This document shows, one piece after another, positions 37,821-50,200 of a DNA stretch of 64,000 nt (its first letter is position 1; every line of letters starts with the position of its first letter). The position numbers and the translations under genes were made by a program. The notes beneath the pieces are model-generated. The model had not been told where the DNA came from. It ran no database searches and saw nothing but the letters and a program-made list of their open reading frames with translations. Source of the DNA: Apilactobacillus quenuiae (lineage in GTDB: Bacteria > Bacillota > Bacilli > Lactobacillales > Lactobacillaceae); NCBI RefSeq assembly GCF_002994005.1, contig NZ_POSN01000005.1, positions 48,799-112,798 on the forward strand, read 5' to 3'.

Positions 37821-39449
37821 ATGAACTTTTTCTTGAACGCAAACTTTAACGAAAAAAATTCTGGCATTGAACATGCTGAGATAGAAAGAGCCCTTTTATT
37901 TAAAAATAATAATGAGCCCTTTAAAATTGTCTTTCAAAGTTGGAACCCATTATTGCACCACTGGCTAAATCTAAATGATATTAAGGACAATGAAATATTA
38001 AACTTATTTGATTATTATCAACATACTCAAAACATTAAACCTAAAAAGATTCAGGCTAAAGATATTGATTTTGGTATGATTAAGCTTGAATATAAAGAAC
38101 AAACTGATAAAAATCGCTATATTGTTTATCAAGCTGAAAAGATTGTCGGCAGAATTAACTATTTTGATGATAATATTTCTAAAGATAAGCTTGTTAGTTC
38201 AGTTGAACTCTTTGATGGCTTTGAGCATTTGTATAGAGTCGATTTTTATGACATTCGAGGCTTTAAATCTATGGTGCAATGGTACACTCCCGACAATAAA
38301 ATTGCGACTGAAGTTTGGTATTCCATTGATGGAAAACCAGTTGTTGAAGATTATTTTAGACTAAATGCCCAAGGTAAGCTGACTAGGTCTGGTTACAAAA
38401 CCATATCTGATGAGGGAACTGTTAGAAGTTATCTGAATTATTATGAACTAGTTGAAGCCTTTATCAATGATATTAATGATCAATATTTTTCTTTAGAAAA
38501 CCCAAATATATTTATTATGGATCGTTCTGAAAACGTTGAGGAATTTCTTCCACATTTGAGGAAACCTTCCTATAATGTATTACATTTACATAATTCACAT
38601 GCTGGTGATCCTCAAAATCCAGACACATCAATTATGAACAATAATTATGAATATACATTAATCAATGCCAACCGTTATGATGGCATTATCGTACCATCTA
38701 AGAAACAGACACGTGATGTTAAGCGCAGATTTCAACCGCAATGTGATATGTACACCATTCCGGTAAGTATCGTCTCCAACAAAACATTGAATGAAAAGCA
38801 AGTTCCAATGAATAAACGAAAAAACAAAAGTGTAATTGCTACTGCCAGAATTGCACCAGAAAAGCAATTAGATCAATTAGTCTGGGCTGTCTATTATGCA
38901 CGAAAGAAAGTCCCTAATATCACTTTGGATTTATACGGGTTTATTGATCATTCTAATAATGATATTGCTCAAAAAAGGTTAAAAAAAGCAGAAAAAGAAA
39001 CTGGACTAGAGGATGTTGTAAAGATTCATAGTTATACCAGCGATGTTCCATCCATTCAAAGAAACTCACAAATATATGGGGTTACTTCTACTAGTGAAGG
39101 GCTAAGTTTAGCCGTTATGGAAGCTCAATCTCATGGAGATGTTGTTCTATCATATAACATTAATTACGGTCAAGATGAACTAGTTCAAGATGGTAAAAAT
39201 GGTTATTTAGTTAAACCTAATGATGCCAAAAGTTTAGGTAAAAAGATTGCTAAACTATTTGCCAATCCTAAATTACTTCAAAAAATGTCTAATCAAGCTT
39301 ATGAACTATCCAATCGTTACTCTGAAAAGAATGTTTGGAGTGCTTGGCAAAACTTTTTAGAACATGCACAAAAATCTTGGCCAGATAAAGTGAAACTATA
39401 TCGTCCTGATATTACTAAGGGCATTCAACAAATGGATCAAGGAGTGTGA
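37821..39449 (+). CDS. gtfA: GT4 glycosyltransferase, TagE/GtfA-like
   Basis: 542 residues, no signal peptide. The N-terminal half has the beta-rich insertion typical of GtfA/TagE (DUF1975-type), with FYDIRGFKSMVQWYTPD, also kept in the next gene. The C-terminal half is a GT-B glycosyltransferase domain with ATARIAPEKQLDQLVWA, the donor-site motif EGLSLAVME (EX7E, Glu426 and Glu434) and NGYLVKP. Relatives are the wall-teichoic-acid glucosyltransferase TagE and GtfA, which with GtfB glycosylates surface adhesins in streptococci and L. plantarum. As the catalytic member, next to a GtfB-like partner and among giant Ser/Asn-rich proteins, it probably O-glycosylates those proteins; teichoic acid is the alternative acceptor. 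Confidence 0.85.
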   Translation: MNFFLNANFNEKNSGIEHAEIERALLFKNNNEPFKIVFQSWNPLLHHWLNLNDIKDNEILNLFDYYQHTQNIKPKKIQAKDIDFGMIKLEYKEQTDKNRYIVYQAEKIVGRINYFDDNISKDKLVSSVELFDGFEHLYRVDFYDIRGFKSMVQWYTPDNKIATEVWYSIDGKPVVEDYFRLNAQGKLTRSGYKTISDEGTVRSYLNYYELVEAFINDINDQYFSLENPNIFIMDRSENVEEFLPHLRKPSYNVLHLHNSHAGDPQNPDTSIMNNNYEYTLINANRYDGIIVPSKKQTRDVKRRFQPQCDMYTIPVSIVSNKTLNEKQVPMNKRKNKSVIATARIAPEKQLDQLVWAVYYARKKVPNITLDLYGFIDHSNNDIAQKRLKKAEKETGLEDVVKIHSYTSDVPSIQRNSQIYGVTSTSEGLSLAVMEAQSHGDVVLSYNINYGQDELVQDGKNGYLVKPNDAKSLGKKIAKLFANPKLLQKMSNQAYELSNRYSEKNVWSAWQNFLEHAQKSWPDKVKLYRPDITKGIQQMDQGV

Positions 39450-39452
39450 AGA

Positions 39453-40973
39453 ATGAATAACATCTATTATTTTATAAATGAAAACATATTTACCTTTAAC
39501 TCTGGAACTGAATTTTCAGCTATGAATCGACAAAAAATTTTTAAAAAATTGAATTTAAAATCCAAAATTATTACTAGAAATTATAATCAAGGATTACACC
39601 AAGTCATAAGAAACTACAATCTTTCAGATGATGATGTACTTAATATGTATGACTACTTTCAAAAAGTTATTGATATCCCCTATCATCATGAAAAGCTAAG
39701 ATATTCCAAAGTAATTGATAAACAGCACTATAAAATTGTGGGAATTGATAATAATAAATCAGTTATAACAAGACATGGTAATACTGTTGCTGAAGTGAAT
39801 ATTTTTCCTGGAACTATTGGTGAAATCGGTTCAATCAATTATTTAGACCAATTTGGTAATACTTCAAGTCGAGATATTTGGGACGCACGTGGCTTTAAAT
39901 CAAAAACACAATACTTACATCCAGATGGTAGAATTGGGCATGAAGTTATTTTTGATTATCAAGGAAACCCTGTAATTGAAATTACTCACATGAACAAAGA
40001 TAATGATTTTCCTACCATGTTTAAGCTACTTAATTACAAGGGACACAATTTCCGCTTTGATAATGAAGATGCTTTATTTAACTTTTTCTTACGTGAAATT
40101 TCTGATGAAAATTCCACTGTTTTAATTAATGACCGCCCTACTTTAACTGCAGTCGTAGCACAAGTTCCCAATGTTAAAGCTAGATATCAAGTATTACACA
40201 ATGAACATACTGTTAAACCAAAATTAGCAGACAAACCTAATGGAAAATTATATCCTAATTTAATCCCATTATTTAATCAATTTAGTGATCAGTTTAATGG
40301 GATTATTGTTTCAACCAGTCAACAAAAACAAGATTTAAATAAATTCTTTCCTGAACTTAACGTAATTGCCATTGCGGACACAGCAATTATGCATAAACAT
40401 GCTCCTGCAACAACTAATGAAAAGAATCGACACGAAATTACTTATCTTGGTCGTGTCTTTCACGATAAGCATATTGACCACTTAATTAAAATTACTGAAG
40501 ATGTTAAAAAAGTAGTTCCTGATGTTCATATGAATGTTGTTGGTTATTTTGAATCACCAGCTTATAAACAAGAATTAGATGAACAAATTAAGAAAGCTAA
40601 ATTAACTAATAATGTTACGCTTACTGACTATAGAATTGGTAAAGATAGGGACAACATCTTAGCTAATACTCAAGTATTATTACAAACTTCATTTGGTGAA
40701 GGCTTAAGTATGACCCTAGTACAAGGATTAGCATATGGCATTCCAGCAGTTGCATATGATGTCAATTATGGTCCTAATCAAATCATTGATAATGGTAGCA
40801 ATGGTTATTTGATCCCGGCTGGTGATAAGAAAAAAGCTGCTAAAGCCGTGGAAAATCTTATTACTAATCAGGATTTGCATGCTAAGTTTAGTCAAGCTGC
40901 TTTGAAAAAGGCCGCACAATTTAGTGCTGAACGCATTGGTAAGCAATGGCAAGCATTTGCAAAACATTGTTAA
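39453..40973 (+). CDS. gtfB: GtfB-like partner glycosyltransferase with degenerate EX7E
   Basis: 506 residues, 3 bases after the previous gene and translationally linked (AAGGAG spans the gtfA stop region). It has the same plan: N-terminal insertion domain with IWDARGFKSKTQYLHPDG and a C-terminal GT-B domain with YLGRVFHDKHIDHLIK and NGYLIPAG. The donor motif reads EGLSMTLVQ: Glu416 is kept, but the second Glu is Gln424. In the GtfA-GtfB complexes of adhesin glycosylation, GtfB is a substrate-binding partner and need not be catalytic, so this substitution fits a GtfB role. Which partner is catalytic has not been tested here. Confidence 0.82.
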   Translation: MNNIYYFINENIFTFNSGTEFSAMNRQKIFKKLNLKSKIITRNYNQGLHQVIRNYNLSDDDVLNMYDYFQKVIDIPYHHEKLRYSKVIDKQHYKIVGIDNNKSVITRHGNTVAEVNIFPGTIGEIGSINYLDQFGNTSSRDIWDARGFKSKTQYLHPDGRIGHEVIFDYQGNPVIEITHMNKDNDFPTMFKLLNYKGHNFRFDNEDALFNFFLREISDENSTVLINDRPTLTAVVAQVPNVKARYQVLHNEHTVKPKLADKPNGKLYPNLIPLFNQFSDQFNGIIVSTSQQKQDLNKFFPELNVIAIADTAIMHKHAPATTNEKNRHEITYLGRVFHDKHIDHLIKITEDVKKVVPDVHMNVVGYFESPAYKQELDEQIKKAKLTNNVTLTDYRIGKDRDNILANTQVLLQTSFGEGLSMTLVQGLAYGIPAVAYDVNYGPNQIIDNGSNGYLIPAGDKKKAAKAVENLITNQDLHAKFSQAALKKAAQFSAERIGKQWQAFAKHC

Positions 40974-41019
40974 ATATAAACTAAAAACATTATTAGCTTT
41001 AATTAAAGGAGCATTTATT

Positions 41020-41139
41020 ATGACAAAAGAACAGATAAAAACACTAAATGAAGCTCTGGATAAAAGTATTAACGATGGTGTAAAAGAAATTAGAAAGAAT
41101 GCTTATAATACAAAACGAACAATAAAAAACAAAAAGTAA
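41020..41139 (+). CDS. 39-residue basic peptide downstream of gtfB
   Basis: AAAGGAG at 41006-41012 lies 7 bases before an ATG at 41020. The frame gives MTKEQIKTLNEALDKSINDG, then a Lys/Arg-rich tail, ending TAA 41139. It is predicted to be all helix, amphipathic, with no membrane span or signal peptide. The gap to gtfB is 46 bases with no terminator, so it is probably the third gene of that operon, which ends at the hairpin 41217-41251. No family is recognised. Confidence 0.55.
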   Translation: MTKEQIKTLNEALDKSINDGVKEIRKNAYNTKRTIKNKK

Positions 41140-41216
41140 CTATATAAGATAGTAAAATTATATTGTTGATGAAGCTTTAAAACATTAGATTGCAAACAAA
41201 CTGAATATTTTATACT

Positions 41217-41251
41217 AAAAAACACTTGTAAATTTTTTACAAGTGTTTTTT
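41217..41251. terminator. Bidirectional terminator between gtf operon and giant gene 4
   Basis: A perfect 16-bp stem (AAAAAACACTTGTAAA with TTTACAAGTGTTTTTT) and a 3-base loop, with T-runs in both directions, between convergent transcripts. Confidence 0.9.
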
Positions 41252-41275
41252 CAGTAACTATTCAATTTTAGATTG

Positions 41276-44200
41276 TTACTTATGAAGTTTATCTACATAC
41301 GTCTTATTGCTAGTTACATACTGACCTTTACCAAGATACAATCTAGTAATGCCATTGTATCTAACAACTTTTAGTACATATAAAATTTCATTGTGATGCA
41401 ATTTTCTTACAACATTTTTATTACTAAATTTCTTACCAGTATGAACTAATGCTCCTTTAGGTCTTATAACCTTAAATTTATCGTAGTTATGTTGGTAATA
41501 TGCATTAGCAACATATTTACTATTAGCAGTTACAAAGCCACCGCCTTTAATAATATATCTAGGAAGTCCAGTCTTAGAATAAGTGATACCAATAACTCTT
41601 AATACATGATTTTTATCCCTTGGAACAAGTTTATACTCTTTTGCTCTAGTTGAGTTATTAAATCTATTAGAATTATGTTTAAACATTGCCTTAAGATTAT
41701 AAATATATCTAGGCATCTTCTTGCTTAATTCTCGATCAAAAGCTTTGCGATATGCAGCCTTATAAGTATTAGAATACTTATTTAAATGAGGTAGATAAGT
41801 AAATTTTCTCTTGGCTGCTTCATATCCAGCTTTAACTCCTAGATTATGTTGACGACGAGTTTCTGCTTTAACTGCTTGTTTATAAGCATAATTATAAATA
41901 ACATTCTTATCTTTTGAATAAATCCTAGATAACTTACGATCTTCTTTAGCATTAGACTTAGCAAACCTAATTCCATCTTGATAGCCATTATAACCATTCA
42001 TATATGATTTATTATTCTTTTCACTAGCAAGTTTATTATTCTTAGCAGCTTTAATTCCTAACAAACCATCTGAACCAGCTTGATAACCACTATCATAATA
42101 ATTAGAAGCATTCACTGCTTTTAACTTATTATTCAAAGCAGCATAGAAACCAACTTTAGTATCATTATAAGCTATTTGATATGCCTGTTGTTGTTCGGGA
42201 TTACTAAAGTTAGTCATAAATTTATTATTCAAGAAGTCAATAGGTGCTGTAATATTATCTGCTACATTAGCATGACTTGATGGTGCAGGTATATCTTCTT
42301 GACCTTTCTTAATGGCACTATCATAAGCTTCTTGATAAACAATATTATTAGTATATTCCGTATCGTTAGTAGGATGGTTACTACCACCATTTAAACCTGC
42401 TTCGTATCCATTATAAATGCCCTTGTAGACATTCAAATATGCTTCATGAGCTGATGAATTAATACCTGCCGGAATTTGAATCTTGTTGACATCAAGTTTT
42501 CCATTTTGCCCTTGATTCTTATTACCTTTTGCATCATTTAAAGCATTTTGCATTGCCAAATTAGCAGCATTAAATCCATCTTCATCTCCATTCGGAGCAA
42601 CTTTTTGAGAACTAATAGCAGCTTTAACACCATTTAATAGGTTGGTTGCTAAATTCTTTCCAGCAACAAATGCTGCTTGATCAGTAACACTTTCAGTTGT
42701 ATGTGGATTGATAACAGAATCATATCCAGCCTTAGCTGATGAACTAGATGCTGAATATAAGCCATGCTCTGCTGCTTGATTTGAAGCATCATAAGGATTA
42801 TTAATATTGGCACTAGGATCATTTATAAAGTTTTGACTACCTTTATTCATTGCTGATTTATATAATGCAAAAGCATTGTCATAAGTTGACTTATACTTTG
42901 TATCAATTGAATCATTGTTTTGGACTCGACCATGTTTAACATCTTGAAAAGCCTGGGCAATGGCTTTATATACCTTTTGAGCATTCGGTGAAAGATTTGA
43001 CAAGTTATCATTTGGATCAGGATTAGTTGATTGTTGTGCTTTTTGATAACCAATCCCATCCTTGATTCCGTTTTGATAAGCAGCATTTTCACCATCATTA
43101 TGGAAATCAATATTACCATTTGGATTATCTAATCCTTCATCATATGCCTTTTGGTTATTATAACCTTGGTTATATAGCTGGTTACCGTGGGGTTCTAACG
43201 GAGTTACACCTTTTTGCTTATCCGCAATATATTGTTGTTGTCCAGCTTGAGCTTCCTTTTGAGCTTGTTGTTGAGCTGAAAGATAAGCTTGTGAATTTTT
43301 ATTAACATCACTTGGTACCTGTTGAACAACATTAGCCCCAGCTTGAGCTCCCCAATAAGCATTATAAGCTACTGTGTTATTCTTATCAGGTTTTTTACCA
43401 TTAGCAGCATTTTCATACCCTGAATTCATATTAGTAGTTGCGTTGTAACCAGCCTTAGCGGCATTACTACCATTAACTGCTTTACCATTCAAATATGAGT
43501 TTCGTGCATCATTTGCCCCTTGAGCATATGGAGAAATTCCAGGAACATTTTCGTTAACTTTTCCGTTAACGAAATCATCAGCACCTCTTTGTTGAGCCCC
43601 TTGGTCAAATGAATTGGTATAAATTGGATTGTTCTTTTGATCGCCATAGTTAGCCTCAGCATTGCCTGCATTATAACCAGCTAATGTTGATTGATATGCA
43701 TCGTTATAGGCAAATGGATTCAAGCCTTTTGGCATTGGCGTCGTTGTTTTACTTTGCGCATCAGTAATGCCATTCTTTACTCCTGTGCTTTGTGCTCTCG
43801 CAATTTCATATAATGGGGATTTATCTTTAGGATTATTAGTGTCATTACCTGCTTCTCCGTCAATTAGACCTTTAATGGTGTCTTGATAAGCTTGATTAGT
43901 ATCCTTGATTTGACCTATTGATTTTACACCATTTTTATAGAAGTCTTGAATTGCTTGCTTATAGCCACTAGCTAAATTATTATCCTTAACTAATTTATAT
44001 CCAGCCTGCTCATTAGGATTGCTTGGATTAATATCATTGCCACTTAATCCTTCTTGGAAACCTAACTGTGCACTTTGATAAGCAGTTGTATAAGCTTTCT
44101 TCATTGCTCCAGTAGTTGTTGGTGCATAGGATTTACCATTAACAAAATCATCTTTACCTGCTTTAGCACTCTTAAATAAATCATCAATGACTTCATTATA

Positions 44201-47200
44201 AGCATTGACATAATTATCCGCATGACTAGCAGTTGGATTATATTGTTTGTTATCTAATCCCTTGGTTGCATCTATGACTGCGGCAGCTACTCCATCATAA
44301 GCTTGCTTAGATGCTTGAGAATAGTTAGTACTTGTCGGATACTGACCGATTAGAGGATTTTCAGATTCCAATGCGCCTTGATATCCTGCACGTGCATCAT
44401 TACCTACAATAATACCACGATTAGTATCACTATAAGCATTATCTGGGGTAACACTAGCTTTCAACGCACTTTCATATCCTTGCTTAGCATTATTATAACC
44501 AGTTGTATATTCACTAGTTGCTGGTTGAGCGACTTGCTTGCCATTTAAGAAATCAGTAGCTCCTTGTTGATTAGCATCCACAGCTTTATATACCGCTTGG
44601 TAGGCTTGATTATTAGCATATTGAGCATCAGCTTTAGCTCCTGTAACTTCATTTCCCACTTGATATGCATTATAAGCTGCATGATATACATCTAAGTATT
44701 CTTGATATGCAGAATGGTTATTGTCGGTAATTTGATCACGAGTCAAAGTACCAGTTCCAACATGTACTTGGGCATCATGCATTGCATGATCAATTGCTTT
44801 CTTAACAATTTCGTCATTATTATTCAATGGATTCTTAAGGTAATTATTAAGCTTATCCAATAAAGTATTGGCTAATTTTTTACCAGCTTGCACAGCTCTG
44901 GTATTTTTACCATCATCAGCAGCTTTGTTCATAACTGCATTGTAGCCTAACGCTGCATCATTATTGCCTAGACTATACAAAGTAGCTTGTGGATTGTTTT
45001 CTCCATATTGATTACTAAATGGAGCACTTGGATCATTTGTATATGCATCTGAACCTGATTGTAAAGCCTGCTTATAAAGATTAAAGGCTTTATTATAAGA
45101 TGTTTGATATTCAGTTGACTTTTTACTATTATCCGTAGGATCAGCTTGATCATTATGAACATCTATAAATGCTTGTGCAGCTCCATTATAAGAATCAGTT
45201 TCACCATTTTGGGTAGTTGGACTAGCAATTTTTTGTACATCATTATAACCGCTAGCTGCTGCTTGACCGGCTTTATAACTATCCTTCTCACCCTTATTTT
45301 GATAAGTATTAGTTCCATCCGGAGCATTAAATCCGTCTTCATATGCCTTTTGGTTATTATAACCTTGAACAATGGCGTGCTGGTTTTCAGTGCCGTCTTC
45401 ATTTGGCTCATGGGTAGGATTATTAATATATTGTTGAGCCCCTTTCTGAAGATTATCACGAGATTCACTTTCCGCATGATTTTTAGCTGACTTGTATGCT
45501 TGAGAGTTAACATTTACATTATGTCCGCTAGAAGGAAGTGGTATATCGTTTGCTGAATAACCATCTTTAGTACCCCAATAAGCATTATACTCATCAGCAT
45601 TGGTAGAATCGGGAACCTCACTACTAATTTGTTGTGCTGCAGTAATTCCAGCATTTTTATTTTTCGCTGCCTTTGTTCCGATTTGAGACGCAGGGCTTTG
45701 GTCAGTAGGAGAACCATTATAAGCATTTGAAGCGGTAGTTACACCCTGATTATAAGCATTAGCAAATGGTGCATTTCCCGGAACATTTTGACTATTCCCC
45801 TTAACAAAATCATTGGCACCTCTTTGTTGAGCACCTTGGTTAAAGGCGTTTACATAAACTGGATTATTAGATTGTGAATTGTCATAACCATTACCACTAT
45901 TATCAATTGCTTGGTAACCAGTTTTAGCTGCGTCATAAGCGATTTTATATGCTTGTGCATTAATGCTAGGGTTATTTAATTTATAATAGTCATTATCGTT
46001 ATTCTTAGATTGAGCATCACTAATTCCACCATTAGTACCCATACTCTGAGCACGAGTAATTTCATAAAGGGGTAGATTTGATGAAATATTACTCCTATCA
46101 TCTGTTTTGTTATCAATTAGTCCTTTGAGAGCTTCTTGATATCCTGTTTCATTATATTTAGGGTCAGTTGATTCAACTTTAGTAATCCCCTTAGTATAGT
46201 AAGCATCAATAGCATCCTTATAACCATTAGACAATGATTTGGCGGATTGATAACCACTTTGCTCATTAGGCAACATCTTATTAATAGTTGCAGTATCAAG
46301 ATTTGGATTATTTAATGCTTCTTGATAACCATTTTGATAGGTACTTTTTACATTATCGTAAACTGATACATAAGCTTGATCACTTGGATGTAATGAATTA
46401 GTTTGTTGTTTATTAAAGTCATCTATTGCTTGCTTACGAGCATTCTTAATACCCATTAAAGCATTATTGTAAGCAAATTTGAATACAAGGCTGTCTTGAG
46501 TATCCTGGTCACCTAATTGTTGCAAATCTCCACTCTCACTAGCCTCAGCATCATTTACGGCTTTAGCAAATCCACTATAGGCATCTTTCTGGTCATTACC
46601 TGATAATGATTGTTCATTATTATCATTTTGAGTTGGAGCATAGATACTTTGCGCTTTGTTATATCCAACCCAATAATTATCATGACTACCAATTCCAAGA
46701 TCAACACCTTGCTGATATTCTTTACTACCAGTAGTATATGCAGATTCTTGCTTAGCAGAATTACCATTCGAAATGCCCTTTGAAAATCCTGATTTAGCTT
46801 GACCATAGCCATTTTGATAATCACTTGATTCATCAACTGGTGCTTTGTCAGCTAGATAATCATTAGCACCCGCTTGATTTCTTCCTAGTTGGTAAGCCTG
46901 TTGATACCCAACATCATAATTTGTTTTATCGTTATCTTCAGGATTATTTTTCTTGGCAGTAGCATTATTTGCCAGACCATCAGCATAGCCATCTAGAATA
47001 CTATTATAAGCAGTTTTATAAGCATTAGTATTAACAGCTTGGGTATTTATCGATGAAACATTATCCAAACCAATATCCTTAGTATTGATATCTGGAGTGT
47101 TTTGATTAATTTTACTTAACGCATCCCTAATTCCTAATTGTTGTGAATTAGCAAAAGCATAAATAGCAGTTTTATTTTGATTATTATTATTGCCAGCAAA

Positions 47201-50200
47201 ACCATCTTTCAAACCACTTAAAGCTTCAGCATAAGCTTTTTGATTATCACCCGTATAAGAAGCGTTCGTACTATGATCCTGGTTAAAATTGTTTAAGGCT
47301 GCTTGGTATCCGTTAAGCACTTTAATGGCAGCGTTAATTCCAGCAAATTCATTAGTCGTTTGCGTACTACCATCGGATTGTTGTCCACTCAAGCCTTCTT
47401 GATAACCTTTTTGATAGTCAGAATAAGATATCTGATAAATAGGTTGCTCTTGTGAAGCTGAAATATCACCAGGGGTTGATGGTTTTCCAGAATTAAAATC
47501 ACTTTGAGCAGTATTCATCGCTACATTCAAATTTTGTAATTCTTCATTGTAAGCTAATTTAAATATTGGTGAATTATTATTATTAAAATCTAATCGAGAA
47601 GTTGAACTATTATTCTTCGCTGTTAAATTATTTTTATAGTCGCTAATAACGGAAGCAATTCCATTATAAGTATCAGAAGCATTATTATCAAAGTCGTTGG
47701 AGTGATCACCACTATTAGGAGTTTTAGATTGCGTTCTAGCTATTAATCCTTGGTTATAATCTGAAGATTGTAACCTGCCTTGATCAGCAGCATCTTTAAA
47801 TTCCTTGGAACCATCTATATACGATGAATTATTTTTATAGTTAGTAGAATCCAGTACTCCCATATTAAAGCCGTCAGTTGCATCATTATATCCTTGCATA
47901 TAAGCTAAATCACTGGTTCTTTGTGCTTGATATGAACTAAGTTCGGTAATATTGTTATAATTTCCATTAAAGAAATCATTAGCACCAGCATCATTGGCAC
48001 CTATCTTGTTCCCTGAATTATATGATAATTTATAAGAATTGTCTGAATTAATGCCACTATAATTATTTTGATTTTTAAAACCATCATTATAACCATTAAT
48101 TACAGCATTATATGCTTCTATATATGCATAGCTCTTATTTCTTTCATTTCTTGGATCAAGAGATCTTGGTTGAGAATTGGGATTATTAAACACATTAATA
48201 TTATTAACTATATTCAATGATTTATTTTTACCATCATTCTGGTCTTTAGCTGCATTATAGAATGGCAACAAATGTCCAAATGTAATAGTATTATCTGCTT
48301 TAATTCCTGAAATAGTTGCATTATATATATCATCACCATGAAAGTTTCCACTAGGATTTGTATAATAATCTTTAATGGCTTGTTGATAATCTTGAGCCTT
48401 ACTACCATTAGCAGCATTAAAACCAGTTTGAGCATTTTGATTATTACTATCGATGTTATTACCATCTAAAGCAGTTTGAAAACCTCTGTTAGCATCATTA
48501 TAAGCCTTATTATAAATGGTTTGATTAGACTGGCTTAGATTAGATAATTTAGAGTTACCATTGATAAAGTCTTGTGTTCCATCGTAATTTTGATAGTCAT
48601 TCAATGCTTGATTGTATGCTAATACATAATCAACAGAATGCGTACTATCGGCTGCAATTGGCTGCACTTTATTACCATTGTTTTTAATTACCTTATCAAA
48701 TGAATCTGCAACTCCATTATAAGTATCTTGTTCATTTTGATCATGATTATTATTATTATATTGGCCATTTTGAGGATCAAAACTTGTATATGCAGCATTA
48801 TATGCATTTTTATATTTAGGATTTGAATAATTATTATGTGCAGCCTGATATTCGTTGGTTGCTTGCTGTTCAGCGGTTGCGCCACTAGCATTTTTGCCTT
48901 CAACAGCATCTTGATAACCCTTTTGAGCATTTTGATAGCTTTGAATATAGGCTTGATTGTTATTAGTTGTAGACATTAACTTACCAAATATAAAATCATT
49001 GTATCCAGATGCCCGATCATTCTTTGCACTGTTATTAGCAATCCTATAAGCAGCTGCGTGATTATTTGGATTAGTGTATGGTGTCCTGACAAGCGATGCA
49101 TCTTTATAACCTTGCATTGCTGAATTATATGCAGCTTTACTAATATCATTAGTGCCATTATATTCACCAGTATAGTTTTTCTTATTAAAATCAGTTAATG
49201 CTTGTTGCAATCCGGCATTAATTAGATCCTTATCATTAAAGCCATCAGAATATGCCTGATCATAGGCTGGCTTTTTAGTACTACTTGTATTACTACCATT
49301 AATTAATCCACTATATGCACCAGCATTATAACCATCCATTGATGTTTTATATGCTGTTTGTTGTAATTGAGTCCATGAATGTTGATACTTTGTATCACTA
49401 CTATCTTCATTTCTGTCCAATTTAGCATCTGATAAACCATAATTACTTGCTTGACCAATTAAATAAGCAGTTGGATTTAACTTAGCATCAGGTTTGGATG
49501 AATCAGTAGGATTATTAATTCCAGCTTGATATGCTTTTTGAACATTATCATATGCTTGATGTTGCAAATCACCACTATTATTAAAATCACTTGCATTATA
49601 GGAATTATTATTCTTACCTATTGATACATCAGCAAGGCCTTGATTAGTTGCGACACCAACAACATATGCTGTTTCATTCAATTTTGCATTTGAATTAGAT
49701 GAATCAGTAGGATTATTTAATCCTTGTTGATATGCTTTTTGTGCGTTAGTAAAGGCTTGATATTGAGATGACGTACTAGACCATCCTTTGTATTCTACAT
49801 CATCATTAGGATTTATCCCTTGAATAGAATCAGTAATCCCTAAACGAGCAGCTTGCCCAGCTTGATATGAATCTGGGTTATTTTTATTGGCCAAAACATA
49901 ATCAGCCTGAGAGCCATTATGTTTTAATCCAAGATTATATGCATCTTGTACTTTTTGATAAGTTGAAAGTGCATCATCTTTATAATTAGCACTATTATCT
50001 TGACCCTGAATTGCATCATTTAGAGCACTAGTTTTTGTAAGGGCATCAGTAGGATTAGCATCAGCTTGTTGCAGAATAGTATTATAAGGTAAATCTACAG
50101 TTGATACACTACGATCTGCTGTTGTAGGGTTAACTAAAGTTGTATTCAAAGTAGCCTTCTTGGTACTATTACCATCAGCAATGGTGCTTCTAATACCTGA

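Noticed and set aside
40924-41019. 71-codon frame overlapping the end of gtfB
   Set aside because: Only its last 39 codons follow a ribosome binding site; the first part is out-of-frame gtfB sequence.
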